NCBI GenBank assembly: GCA_040882605.1
Contig: JBBEAY010000074.1
Span: 1 to 54,359, forward strand
From: JAOUEA01 sp040882605
GTDB lineage: Bacteria; Actinomycetota; UBA4738; HRBIN12
Reading direction: 5' to 3'
Length of the DNA stretch: 54,359 nt
A model generated the notes under the pieces. The model ran no database searches. It had not been told where the DNA came from and saw only the letters and a program-made list of their open reading frames with translations. The translations under genes and the position numbers were made by a program. Shown piece after piece: positions 1 to 7,822 of the stretch; the stretch's first letter is position 1, and every line of letters starts with the position of its first letter.

Positions 1-25
1 GTCGGGATATCCCATCAAGACCGAA

Positions 26-45
26 CCCCGGCCAGCGCGCCGGGG
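26..45. terminator. GC-rich hairpin, possible terminator
   Basis: A perfect 7-bp stem (CCCCGGC / GCCGGGG) closes a 6-nt loop 30 bp beyond the stop of the minus-strand hydrolase gene. No clear T-tract follows on either strand, so terminator function is inferred from position and stem strength only. Confidence 0.35.
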
Positions 46-75
46 ATTCGTGTTTCCGGGGTCGGTTCGGCCGCG

Positions 76-2052
76 CTACGTGAGATCCCGGGGGATCGAC
101 CGTTCCCATCGCCGCCGGAAGCGCTCCTCGCCGTCCTCATGCACGACCAGGTCGATCGTCGTGTGGTACGCACCTGCGTCGCTGGAGATCGTGCACTCGG
201 CTCGCGAGATCACGGTCGCCTCCGGCCATCGCATCTCATACTCGGCCTCGCCTCGCGCGACGGCCTTGCCGGGGTCGACGGTCGAGACCGAGACGACGCC
301 GTCGTAGTGGCTCCGCATGAACGGCACGGCCTCGGTCGCCTCGTCCTCGAACGTGCTGCCTGCGTTCGCCGACGTGATGCGGGTGAGCGCCTCGTGTGTG
401 ACCGACCACCGCACGCCTTCGTACGGGTCGCCGGACTCGTCTGCCTCGTCGGGGTCGCCGAGGTTGGGCGGGGCGAGCACGGGGCGCTCGGTGACAGGCG
501 AGGGGCCATCGAGCGCGGGAAGCTCGAGCGACGTGGCCGATCGATCGATCGTGAGCGTGACGGGCTCGGGCGGGGGCCAGGCGTTCGGCCAGTCGGTGCC
601 GGCGAGGTCGAGCCGCACCCGGTGGCCCGGCTCGAACGTCCACGAGGTGGTCTCGATCACGAGCTCCACGTCGACCGGCTCGCCCGGGGTGAGCGCCGAT
701 GGATGCTCCCGCGACTCTCGGTGGGCGAGGTTCAACATGCCCCGCGCCACGAGCGATGAGGTCCCGTCGGGGAAGACGTCGCAGAGCTTGGCCGACAGGT
801 AGGCCACCGGTGCACTCGAGGTCACGCGCACCCGCAACCGGGCCTGCCCGAGGATCTCGAGCTCGCGGTCGAGCGTTTCCCATGTGTAGGTAAGTGAATG
901 CACCTCGTCGGGGCGCTGGTCGTCGGGCTGACCCCACGGCAGCACTCCGGCGCAGGAGATCCACGCCGTATGACCGACGTCGCCGCGCACGTCGAGCTCG
1001 TCGGGTCCCTCGCCGTGGCGGTTCGCGTCGGCGTCGGCGAGCTTCCACTCGACGGGGGTGAGGCGTTCGGCGGGCCAGGCCGGCTCGTACCGCCACTCGC
1101 CGCGGACCTCGGCACGATCGGGCGCCGGTAACGTCGAGCGTTGCGCGAATAGCAGGATCGGCGGCTCGCGGTCGACGCCGTTGTCGATGCCCTTCAGCCA
1201 GTGGTCCCACCACCGGATGTGCTCGGGGATCAGGTCGTGGTTGGGTCCGGGCAACGACGTGTCGGTCGAGGCATGCGCCCACGGTCCGATCACGAGCCGT
1301 TTCGGGCAGGTCAATCGCTCGAACGTACGCAGCGTGTTGTTGCGGTACCCGTCGGCCCATCCGGCGACGATCATGGTCGCGCACTCGATCGCCTCGTAGT
1401 CGACGAAGAGCGAGCCCGCCTTCCAGTAGTCGTCGAGTCGCTGGTGCTCGAGCCAGGTGAGCACCCACGGCTTGGTGCCCTCGACACGCCGCGCCCACTC
1501 CTCGCGCCAGCCTTCGCCGTAGACCGAGGGCATGGGTGGCAAGGCGTTCATCGCCACCATGTAGCTGGGGTAGTCGACCTGGTCGAGCTGCTTCACCACT
1601 CCGCCGTAGTAGTGCACATCGTCGCCGTAGCGATCGTCGGTGGCGTAGACCGGGATGATCGCCTTCAGCGCCGCCGGGCGTTCCATCGCGACCTGGATGC
1701 TGTTGAACCCGGAGTAGGAGTACCCGTACATGCCCACGGTGCCGAGCGACCACGGCTGCGTCGCGAGCCAGTCGATCACGGTCATCATGTCGGTTCGCTC
1801 GACCCCCGGGTACTCATCGGTCGCGATCCCCTCGCTCGACCCGGTGCCGCGCACGTCGAGTCGACAGAGCACGTAGCCGGCCTCGGCGAGACGGCGGTAC
1901 TCGCTGCGGGAGTGCCCGGTGACATCGTCCTTGCGGTACGGAAGCGCCTCGAGCACAGCCGGCCACGGGCTGGCCTCGTCGGGCAGGTAGAGCGTCGCCG
2001 CGAGGCGCACGCCGTCGGACATCTCGATCGATACGTGTTCCCGGCTCGTCAT
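76..2052 (-). CDS. CocE/NonD family hydrolase (X-Pro dipeptidyl-peptidase-like)
   Basis: The 658-aa product is an alpha/beta-hydrolase of the CocE/NonD family (acyl esterases and Xaa-Pro peptidases). Visible family features are the N-terminal substrate-domain opening (SDGVRLAATLYLP), the oxyanion-region motif DVRGTGSSEG, the nucleophile elbow GYSYSG with the catalytic serine, the WWDHWLKG segment, and a C-terminal beta-sandwich with a PGHRVRLDLAGTDWPN element. The actual substrate (ester, amide or X-Pro peptide) cannot be read from sequence. I chose the ATG at 2052: a longer reading reaches 2307 but its extra residues are low-complexity and overlap the upstream mannosyltransferase gene. A TAGGCT hexamer ends 7 nt before this ATG, which suggests a leaderless transcript. 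Confidence 0.9.
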   Translation of the reverse strand: MTSREHVSIEMSDGVRLAATLYLPDEASPWPAVLEALPYRKDDVTGHSRSEYRRLAEAGYVLCRLDVRGTGSSEGIATDEYPGVERTDMMTVIDWLATQPWSLGTVGMYGYSYSGFNSIQVAMERPAALKAIIPVYATDDRYGDDVHYYGGVVKQLDQVDYPSYMVAMNALPPMPSVYGEGWREEWARRVEGTKPWVLTWLEHQRLDDYWKAGSLFVDYEAIECATMIVAGWADGYRNNTLRTFERLTCPKRLVIGPWAHASTDTSLPGPNHDLIPEHIRWWDHWLKGIDNGVDREPPILLFAQRSTLPAPDRAEVRGEWRYEPAWPAERLTPVEWKLADADANRHGEGPDELDVRGDVGHTAWISCAGVLPWGQPDDQRPDEVHSLTYTWETLDRELEILGQARLRVRVTSSAPVAYLSAKLCDVFPDGTSSLVARGMLNLAHRESREHPSALTPGEPVDVELVIETTSWTFEPGHRVRLDLAGTDWPNAWPPPEPVTLTIDRSATSLELPALDGPSPVTERPVLAPPNLGDPDEADESGDPYEGVRWSVTHEALTRITSANAGSTFEDEATEAVPFMRSHYDGVVSVSTVDPGKAVARGEAEYEMRWPEATVISRAECTISSDAGAYHTTIDLVVHEDGEERFRRRWERSIPRDLT

Positions 2053-2059
2053 GTCGGCG

Positions 2060-2065
2060 AGCCTA
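2060..2065 (-). promoter_or_regulatory. -10-like hexamer (TAGGCT) for the CocE-like gene
   Basis: TAGGCT on the minus strand fits TANNNT and lies 7 nt before the ATG at 2052, so transcription would begin at or near the start codon. No convincing -35 is visible. Confidence 0.4.
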
Positions 2066-2119
2066 CCCAGCAGGAGGTCGGGCGCGGGCCGTCGCTTGTC
2101 ACGTCCGTGCGACCGGTGG

Positions 2120-3622
2120 TCACGTCCAGCCGCGGAACCAGACGCGAGCCTTCCACATGGTGTCGCTGATGCGCCCGGCGGTGAGGATCGGCCACATCCA
2201 CAGGAAGAGTCCGACCGCGGCCGCGAAGTACCCCCAGACGAGCGGCAGGTAGGGCTTTCGCCGAGAGATGGCCGGCTCGCCGGTGTCGGGGTCGAGGGCG
2301 ACCTCACCGGTATCGCGGTCGCGGATCACGAGGAAGGCGGCCGCCAGGTCGCGGAGCGCGTAGACAGCGGCGAGCGCCATGAACGGCGTGAGCGGCAGGG
2401 CGTAGAAGAAGAACTGTGGACGCGCGACTAGGAACCACGGCAGGTACAGCCCGGCGAACGCGACCACGATGAGTCCGGGCGTCCAGTCGCGTTTGCGCCA
2501 CCACGCCCAAGCGCAGTAGGGGATGGTCCAGACCGTGCCCCAGAACAGCACCGGGTTGCCGATCGCGAGGATCTGGCGGATGTCGGGCCCGAGGTCTTCA
2601 ACGAAATAGCTCACTGGTCGAAGCATCGGGATCCAGGTCCACACCTCCGAGTAGTAGCCATGCGTCGGAGTGAGCGTGTCGGTCTTCGTGTCGAGCGCGG
2701 TCGGGCGAAGATCGCGGTGGTAGTCGATCATGTCGACATGTTGATTGAACCAGTCCGCGAGGTTCGGTTCGTAGTGCACGAACCACGGGATCCACGTGAG
2801 GGTGTAGGCAGCGAGCGGCACGATCGCGAAGGCCACGAAGACGCCGAGCGTCTCGAGGCCGAGGGTGCGACGGATCGCGCCGCCGTAGCTCAGCCCGCCC
2901 CGCCGGCGCCGGGTGGTCTCCCAGAAGTAGGTGAGCGCGACCGCTGCCGGGATAGCCATCGCTCCCGACCACTTGACCGCCACCGCAGCGCCGAAGGCGG
3001 CGCCGGCGGCCAGACGCCATGGCCGGAAGAACGGCGATGGCACGCGGGTCGTGGTCGGCTCGGCCTCTTCGAGCGCAGCGTCCGTGCGCCGATCGATCCA
3101 GCGCCGGTCGCACAACAGGAGCAGGAACCCCAGCGTCACCCAGAAGGCCAGGTGGATGTCGAGCAAGGCGATCCGCGAATGCACGACGTTCAGCCCGTCC
3201 ACCGCGATGAGCAGCCCGGCCCCGAACGTCCACACGGGCTTAGCGAACAGCAGTTGGGCCATGAGCGCGGTGAACACGGCCACGCCGATGCCTGCGAGCG
3301 CCGACGTGAAACGCCACCCGAACGAGCTCATGCTGAACATCTCGATGCCGAGCCCGATCGTCAGCTTGCCGAGCGGCGGGTGCACCCACGAGCCCATGTC
3401 CCACTCTTTCTCGAGCCAATAGGTCTCGTCGCCGGGCTCGACGCGACAGACGTCGTCTGACGCGTCTGTGACTTGGATGCATCCGGCCTTCGCGTAGTAC
3501 ACCTCGTCGAACACGAGCTCGCCTGGGTCGTCGATCGCCGCGAAGCGGATCACACCTGCGATCGCGGCCACCGCGATCACTGAGGCCGCAGGTCGGTTCA
3601 GGCGTCGCAGAAAGGCGGGCAT
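2120..3622 (-). CDS. pmt: Polyprenol-phosphate-mannose--protein mannosyltransferase (GT39)
   Basis: A 500-aa polytopic membrane enzyme that moves mannose from polyprenyl-phosphate-mannose to Ser/Thr of exported proteins. The first helix (residues about 10-28) is followed by the catalytic-loop motif FDEVYYAK carrying the Asp-Glu pair, then WVHPPLGK and about ten further hydrophobic segments, matching the actinobacterial Pmt family in length and topology. The ATG at 3622 is chosen because residues upstream in the same frame are low-complexity and antisense to the next gene. A TACGCT hexamer ends 6 nt before it. Pmt next to rsmI is, as I recall, the conserved actinobacterial arrangement. Confidence 0.93.
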   Translation of the reverse strand: MPAFLRRLNRPAASVIAVAAIAGVIRFAAIDDPGELVFDEVYYAKAGCIQVTDASDDVCRVEPGDETYWLEKEWDMGSWVHPPLGKLTIGLGIEMFSMSSFGWRFTSALAGIGVAVFTALMAQLLFAKPVWTFGAGLLIAVDGLNVVHSRIALLDIHLAFWVTLGFLLLLCDRRWIDRRTDAALEEAEPTTTRVPSPFFRPWRLAAGAAFGAAVAVKWSGAMAIPAAVALTYFWETTRRRRGGLSYGGAIRRTLGLETLGVFVAFAIVPLAAYTLTWIPWFVHYEPNLADWFNQHVDMIDYHRDLRPTALDTKTDTLTPTHGYYSEVWTWIPMLRPVSYFVEDLGPDIRQILAIGNPVLFWGTVWTIPYCAWAWWRKRDWTPGLIVVAFAGLYLPWFLVARPQFFFYALPLTPFMALAAVYALRDLAAAFLVIRDRDTGEVALDPDTGEPAISRRKPYLPLVWGYFAAAVGLFLWMWPILTAGRISDTMWKARVWFRGWT

Positions 3623-3628
3623 CGAACC

Positions 3629-3634
3629 AGCGTA
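3629..3634 (-). promoter_or_regulatory. -10-like hexamer (TACGCT) for pmt
   Basis: TACGCT on the minus strand lies 6 nt upstream of the pmt ATG, the same leaderless geometry seen at other genes in this window. Confidence 0.4.
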
Positions 3635-3690
3635 CCGGCGGCGGCCAGACTCACGGACTCCCGGTCGTGCAGGCGTTCGGCCGATCCCCG

Positions 3691-4128
3691 TTACCGGGTC
3701 TTGGGGCGATCCTTGAGGCGCACCACGAACTGGCACCCCTGGAACACGTCGGTGATCGACGCAGTCTTGTTGTCGACGAGTCCGGCGTCGAGCCCGTGGC
3801 GCTGCACGACACCGAACGACAGATCGGTCGCGACCTTCGATGCCTGCTTCGGCCACGCGACCCAGAGCCTGCCGTTCGGTTCGAGCGCGCGCTTCATCAC
3901 TGCGAACCGGCGCACGAGCACGCGGCGCTCGGTCACGAACACCACGGCTACATCGATGCCCTTCGTCGCCCGCGTGAAAAAGTCGACCTCGGGCGGAAGC
4001 GGCGCCTGTGCCTCGAGCGCGTCGTCGAACCCGACCGGCGCGCCGGTCACCACGACCCGTGACCCCTGTCTGATGCCGAGCTTCTTCCACGATGGGGTGG
4101 CGGAGTAGTCCTTGTGTCCCTGGGCCAT
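3691..4128 (-). CDS. DUF3052 family protein
   Basis: A 145-aa protein of the DUF3052 family; biochemical function unknown. It contains the phrases SWKKLGIRQGSRVVVTGAP, VVFVTERRVL and RLWVAWPKQASKVATDL, which look like a small Rossmann-like alpha/beta fold, with no transmembrane segment or signal peptide. The ATG at 4128 is preceded by GGACGAGGTG at suitable spacing; a longer reading to 4191 adds basic, unconserved residues and runs back into the divergent rsmI promoter region. It is transcribed divergently from rsmI. Confidence 0.8.
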   Translation of the reverse strand: MAQGHKDYSATPSWKKLGIRQGSRVVVTGAPVGFDDALEAQAPLPPEVDFFTRATKGIDVAVVFVTERRVLVRRFAVMKRALEPNGRLWVAWPKQASKVATDLSFGVVQRHGLDAGLVDNKTASITDVFQGCQFVVRLKDRPKTR

Positions 4129-4200
4129 GGCACCTCGTCCGATGAACTTCCTCAACTTATGCCCGTGGGCGCAGCGCGCACATCGTGTCACCCTGGAGCC

Positions 4201-5022
4201 ATGGGTGGAACGTTGTGGCTCGTGGCGACCCCGATCGGCAACCTTGGCGATCTCTCGACGCGCGCCCGAGAGGTGTTCGGTCAGGTCGATCTGGTCGCGT
4301 GCGAGGACACCCGCCGAACCGGGCGCCTGCTCGCGGGCCTGAAGATCAGGGTGCCGCTCATCTCGTACTTCGAGGGCAACGAGCGGGAACGCGTCGACGA
4401 GCTACTACTACGACTCGCAGATGGAGACGATGTCGCGCTGGTGAGCGACGGCGGCACGCCCGCCGTCTCGGACCCCGGCTACCGGCTCGTGCGCGCCTGC
4501 ATCGACGCCGGTGTCGAGGTGCAGGTCGTGCCCGGTCCGTCCGCGGTGATCGCGGCGCTCGTCGTGTCCGGCTTGCCGACCGACCGGTTCGTGTTCGAGG
4601 GCTTCCTGCCGAAGAAGCCGGGGGAGCGCGTGCGGCGGCTCGAAGCGCTCCGTCACGAGCCGCGCACGATCGTCGTGTTCGAGTCGCCGCTGCGCGTGCA
4701 GACCCTGCTGCGTGATGTGCTCGTGGCGATCGGCGACCGGGAGATCGCCGTTGTGCGTGAGCTCACGAAGCTGCACGAGCAGGTCGTGCGTGGCCGGGTG
4801 AGCCAGGTGTTGTCGCGCCTCGGCGAGAGTGAGCTCAAGGGCGAGGTCGTCGTCGTGATCGGCGGAGAGCTGGTGCGGCCCACGCCGGACATGTCGGCCT
4901 GTGCCGACGAGGCTCGGGAGCTTGTCTCGGGCGGCATGCGCAAGCGCGACGCTGCGCACGCGGTCGCCGACCGGCATGGCGTGAGCGCGAACGAGCTCTA
5001 CCGGGCGATGCTCGACGGTTGA
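4201..5022 (+). CDS. rsmI: 16S rRNA (cytidine1402-2'-O)-methyltransferase RsmI
   Basis: A 273-aa SAM-dependent tetrapyrrole-methylase-fold enzyme that 2'-O-methylates C1402 of 16S rRNA. It starts directly with GGTLWLVATPIGNLGDLS, continues with CEDTRRTGRLL and the family signature VSDGGTPAVSDPGYRLVRA, then VPGPSAVIAAL and FEGFLPKK. Length is normal for the family. The ATG at 4201 starts at the conserved N-terminus; an in-frame ATG at 4114 would add 29 unconserved residues and overlap the DUF3052 gene. Gap to metG is 159 bp. Confidence 0.95.
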   Translation: MGGTLWLVATPIGNLGDLSTRAREVFGQVDLVACEDTRRTGRLLAGLKIRVPLISYFEGNERERVDELLLRLADGDDVALVSDGGTPAVSDPGYRLVRACIDAGVEVQVVPGPSAVIAALVVSGLPTDRFVFEGFLPKKPGERVRRLEALRHEPRTIVVFESPLRVQTLLRDVLVAIGDREIAVVRELTKLHEQVVRGRVSQVLSRLGESELKGEVVVVIGGELVRPTPDMSACADEARELVSGGMRKRDAAHAVADRHGVSANELYRAMLDG

Positions 5023-5032
5023 ACGCTGCATG

Positions 5033-5048
5033 GCCGGGCGAGCCCGGC
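5033..5048 (+). terminator. Short GC hairpin after rsmI
   Basis: GCCGGGC and GCCCGGC flank a GA dinucleotide 10 bp after the rsmI stop. The stem is strong but no T-tract follows, so termination is tentative. Confidence 0.3.
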
Positions 5049-5134
5049 GGCTCCAGACAGAGCGGCGGCGGGCTTTCCGTGAACACTTTCGACAGCGTTC
5101 GTCGCATCGACCGGGACGCGTGGGCAGTTCGCGA

Positions 5135-5153
5135 CTAGTCCAGCTCAGACTAG
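5135..5153 (+). repeat. 19-bp palindromic element, copy 1 (upstream of metG)
   Basis: CTAGTCCAGCTCAGACTAG; with one flanking base on each side the 7-bp arms ACTAGTC/GACTAGT are perfect with a 7-nt centre. It overlaps the expected -35 region of metG, 13 nt before the TATCAT hexamer. Close copies lie at 15696-15714, 29387-29405 and 50138-50156. Operator or dispersed-repeat function is unknown. Confidence 0.6.
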
Positions 5154-5166
5154 TAACAACCTCTCG

Positions 5167-5172
5167 TATCAT
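5167..5172 (+). promoter_or_regulatory. -10-like hexamer (TATCAT) for metG
   Basis: TATCAT lies 9 nt before the metG ATG. The 19-bp palindrome sits where a -35 element would be. Confidence 0.45.
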
Positions 5173-5181
5173 GGGTCGACC

Positions 5182-6726
5182 ATGGGCCGGGGCGAATTCT
5201 TCATCACGACGGCGATCTTCTACGCCAACGACGTTCCACACATCGGGCACGGCTACGAGGCGGTGGCGGCCGACTTCGTCGCGCGCTATCACCGACTTCG
5301 GGGCGAGGAGGTGTTCCACCTCACCGGGACCGATGAGCACGGGCTGAAGGTCAAGCGCACAGCCGAGGCAAACGGCATGTCTCCGCAACGTTGGGTCGAT
5401 GAGCTCGAGCCGAAGTGGCGTGACGTGTTCGCTCGGCTCGACATCGCTTACGACGACTACATCCGAACAACCGAGCCGCGCCACCATGCCGCGGTGGCGA
5501 AGTTGCTGGTGGCGGTCCACGACAATGGGCGCGACGACATCTACCTGAGTACGTACGAGGGTCTCTATTGCGTGGCGTGTGAGGCGTATTACTCGGAGGG
5601 CGATCTTCTAGAGGGCGAGCGCTGCCCAGTCCACGAGACTCCCATCGAGCATGTGATGGAAGAGAACTTCTTCTTTCGGCTGTCCGCATACCGAGATCGT
5701 CTGATCGAGCACTACACGGCTCACCCTGAGGCTGTACAGCCCGAAACGCGCCGCAACGAAGTCCTCAGCCTGCTCCAGGGAGGCTTGCAGGACTTCTCGA
5801 TCAGCCGCACCACCCTGGATTGGGGTGTTCCGATCCCGTGGGATCGAAAGCACGTCACGTACGTCTGGTTCGATGCTCTGACGAACTACATCACCGCCGC
5901 CGGCTACGCCTCGGACCCGGATGGCTTCGCACGCGTGTGGCCGGCGAACATCCATGTGATCGGGAAAGACATCACGCGATTCCACGCCGTGTACTGGCCG
6001 GCGATGTTGATGGCTGCAGGCATCGATCCAGCACTCCAGGTCTTCGTGCATGGTCACTTGACGGTCGGCGGGAAGAAGATGTCCAAAACCAATCTCACGG
6101 GCATCCACCCGTTCGAGCTGCTCGATCGGTTTGGAGTCGACTCCTATCGTTACTACTTCATGCGGGAGATCTCGTTCGGACAGGACGGCAACTTCTCGTG
6201 GGAGGCGATGACCGAGCGGCACAACGCCGACCTTGCGAACGGTCTCGGCAACCTCGCGAGCCGGGTGCTCGCGATGCTCGCCAGCTACTTCGAGGGCGTC
6301 GTGCCCGAGCCGGTGACCCCAGGCGCAGAGAGCGATCTGCCGGGCGTGACCGACGACGTCCTCCGCCGCTATGACGAGCACATGCTCGCCGTGCAGCTCC
6401 AGCCGGCCCTCGTCGCGGTATGGGGTATCGTCGCCCGCGCCAACCACTACCTCGTCGAGAAGGAACCCTGGAAGCTCGCGAAGGACCCAGCCAAGCGCGA
6501 TGAGCTGGCGAGCGTGCTGTACGCCGCCGCGGAGACGCTACGGGTGCTCGCGATCGCGATCACTCCGATCATGCCCGGGGCCGCCGCGAAGCTCTGGTCC
6601 CAGCTCGGCATCGAACAGCCGCTCGGCGAACAGCGGCTTCCTGCCGGCGGTGTCTGGGGCGGGCTCGCGGTGGGTACGACGACTACCAAGGGCGAGTCGT
6701 TGTTCCCTCGCCTCGAGGCTGGCTGA
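5182..6726 (+). CDS. metG: Methionyl-tRNA synthetase
   Basis: A 514-aa class I aminoacyl-tRNA synthetase charging tRNA-Met. The HIGH motif is seen in NDVPHIGHGYE near residue 20, the tRNA-adenylation segment HLTGTDEHGLK near 50, a connective peptide with YCVACEAYY and RCPVHETP, the WFDALTNYI segment, and the KMSKS-type loop KKMSKTNLTG near residue 295. An anticodon-binding alpha-helical domain follows from about 370. There is no C-terminal EMAP-like domain, consistent with the shorter actinobacterial form. The gene starts 9 nt after a -10-like TATCAT and carries the 19-bp palindrome over its promoter. Confidence 0.97.
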   Translation: MGRGEFFITTAIFYANDVPHIGHGYEAVAADFVARYHRLRGEEVFHLTGTDEHGLKVKRTAEANGMSPQRWVDELEPKWRDVFARLDIAYDDYIRTTEPRHHAAVAKLLVAVHDNGRDDIYLSTYEGLYCVACEAYYSEGDLLEGERCPVHETPIEHVMEENFFFRLSAYRDRLIEHYTAHPEAVQPETRRNEVLSLLQGGLQDFSISRTTLDWGVPIPWDRKHVTYVWFDALTNYITAAGYASDPDGFARVWPANIHVIGKDITRFHAVYWPAMLMAAGIDPALQVFVHGHLTVGGKKMSKTNLTGIHPFELLDRFGVDSYRYYFMREISFGQDGNFSWEAMTERHNADLANGLGNLASRVLAMLASYFEGVVPEPVTPGAESDLPGVTDDVLRRYDEHMLAVQLQPALVAVWGIVARANHYLVEKEPWKLAKDPAKRDELASVLYAAAETLRVLAIAITPIMPGAAAKLWSQLGIEQPLGEQRLPAGGVWGGLAVGTTTTKGESLFPRLEAG

Positions 6727-6758
6727 CCGCTCTCCGACGGCGATCCCCAGCGGGCGAG

Positions 6759-6767
6759 TTATCCACA
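6759..6767 (+). other. Consensus DnaA box
   Basis: TTATCCACA, an exact match to the bacterial DnaA-box consensus, in the metG-tatD spacer 35 bp from a parS-like site. Only one box is present, so this is not an origin. It may be a DnaA-titration or regulatory site, or chance. Confidence 0.4.
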
Positions 6768-6801
6768 CGCCTGCACTCCGGGGTGAGGCTTGCGCGGATC
6801 G

Positions 6802-6817
6802 TGTTTCACGTGAAGCT
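6802..6817. other. parS-like ParB-binding site (14 of 16 matches)
   Basis: TGTTTCACGTGAAGCT matches the consensus TGTTTCACGTGAAACA at 14 of 16 positions, including the complete central TTCACGTGAA palindrome. It is intergenic, between metG and tatD. Confidence 0.45.
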
Positions 6818-6847
6818 CCCTCCATCGACCGCATATGGAGACCCGTG

Positions 6848-6853
6848 TAGTCT
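6848..6853 (+). promoter_or_regulatory. -10-like hexamer (TAGTCT) for tatD
   Basis: TAGTCT ends 8 nt before the GTG at 6862 and lies downstream of the alternative ATG at 6835. This favours the GTG as the real leaderless start. Confidence 0.4.
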
Positions 6854-6861
6854 CGGCGCTC

Positions 6862-7656
6862 GTGGGCAACCAGAACCTTCAACTCCCGGCTGACACCGGC
6901 GCCGTTGACACCCATTGCCACCTGTTCCTGCTCGACCCGGAACCTGCAGAAGTGGTCGAGACCTCGAAGGCCGCCGGCGTCGACCGGCTGATCTGCGTCG
7001 GCATCGACGTCGAAACCAGCCAGCGGTCGGCTGAGCTCGCCGATTCACTCGAGGGTGTGTTCGCGACCGCCGGCATGCATCCGCACGATGCGTCGACCTT
7101 CGACGAGACCGCCGCCTCACGCATCGAGGAGATGCTCGAGAACCCACGCGTGATCGGGGTGGGGGAGTGCGGGCTCGACTATTTCCGCATGCGCTCGCCT
7201 GCCGACGATCAGATCCGGGCGTTGCGCACCCACATCGCGTGGTCCAACGAGTCGGGCAAGCCGATGGTGGTGCATGTACGCGACGCGTGGCCCGACGTGC
7301 TTCGAGTGCTCGCTGAGGGTTCGGCCGAGCACGTCGTGATCCACTGCTTCTCGGGCGATGCTGACATCGCGCGCGAATGCGCGGCGCGCGGCTACTTCAC
7401 GAGCTTCGCCGGCAACGTGACCTATCCGAAGAACGAGCATCTTCGGCAGGCGGCTGCAGCGGTGCCGCTCGATCGGCTGTTGGTCGAGACCGACTCGCCG
7501 TTCCTCTCGCCGCAGAAGGTGCGGGGATCCAGCAACCACCCCGCGAACTTGATGCTCACGCTCGCCGAGCTGGCGCGGGTGCGCGATGACGATGTGGAAA
7601 AGCTCGTGGCCGCGACCGCAGATAACTCGCGCTGCGCCTTCCCCGGATTGCGTTGA
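6862..7656 (+). CDS. tatD: TatD family metal-dependent hydrolase (DNase)
   Basis: A 264-aa TIM-barrel metallo-hydrolase. Metal ligands and family motifs are visible: DTHCHL near the N-terminus, GMHPHD, GVGECGLDYF, VVHVRDAW, IHCFSG and the C-terminal LVETDSPFLSP. The family has 3'-5' exonuclease/deoxyribonuclease activity; the cellular role here is not defined. I prefer the GTG at 6862 (leaderless, behind TAGTCT) over the in-frame ATG at 6835, which lacks a ribosome-binding site and adds only nine residues. As in mycobacteria, the next genes are rpfB-like, rsmA and ispE. Confidence 0.92.
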   Translation: MGNQNLQLPADTGAVDTHCHLFLLDPEPAEVVETSKAAGVDRLICVGIDVETSQRSAELADSLEGVFATAGMHPHDASTFDETAASRIEEMLENPRVIGVGECGLDYFRMRSPADDQIRALRTHIAWSNESGKPMVVHVRDAWPDVLRVLAEGSAEHVVIHCFSGDADIARECAARGYFTSFAGNVTYPKNEHLRQAAAAVPLDRLLVETDSPFLSPQKVRGSSNHPANLMLTLAELARVRDDDVEKLVAATADNSRCAFPGLR

Positions 7657-7676
7657 CGGGCGCCGACATCACCGGA

Positions 7677-7692
7677 GGCCGCTGGAGCGGCC
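7677..7692 (+). terminator. Tetraloop hairpin after tatD
   Basis: GGCCGC and GCGGCC form a 6-bp stem with a TGGA loop, 20 bp after the tatD stop and directly abutting the LexA-type box. No T-tract follows. Confidence 0.35.
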
Positions 7693-7706
7693 CGAACATA
7701 TGTTCG
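7693..7706. promoter_or_regulatory. LexA/SOS-box-like palindrome
   Basis: CGAACATATGTTCG is a perfect 14-bp palindrome that fully fits the Gram-positive/mycobacterial SOS-box consensus CGAACRNRYGTTYG. It lies 117 bp upstream of the RpfB-like gene and about 10 bp upstream of a possible -35. LexA binding is inferred. Confidence 0.55.
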
Positions 7707-7716
7707 ATTCTCAAGG

Positions 7717-7746
7717 TTGCAGTGAGAGTTGAGGGTTTGTTAGGGT
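7717..7746 (+). promoter_or_regulatory. Possible promoter of the rpfB-like gene
   Basis: TTGCAG (7717-7722) and TAGGGT (7741-7746) are separated by 18 nt and would give a roughly 70-nt leader ending in the ribosome-site hairpin at 7797-7822. Confidence 0.35.
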
Positions 7747-7796
7747 GCGCACCCTGCTTGAAGGCTTCGACCGGCACCAGCCGCTTCCCTGCGAGG

Positions 7797-7822
7797 CCTT
7801 CCTCTAGCAACGTGGAGGAAGG
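7797..7822 (+). promoter_or_regulatory. Leader hairpin that buries the Shine-Dalgarno
   Basis: CCTTCCTC (7797-7804) is a perfect inverted repeat of GAGGAAGG (7815-7822) with a 10-nt loop. The 3' arm contains the GGAGG-type ribosome-binding site and ends at the base before the TTG start codon. Folding would block initiation, suggesting conditional translation. Confidence 0.45.

Noticed and set aside
6727..6861. DnaA box plus parS-like site considered as an origin of replication
   Set aside because: Only one DnaA box, no AT-rich unwinding region and no dnaA/dnaN/rpmH genes nearby.
7707..7822. ydaO (c-di-AMP) riboswitch often found before rpf-type genes
   Set aside because: The leader is too short and lacks the expected conserved blocks.
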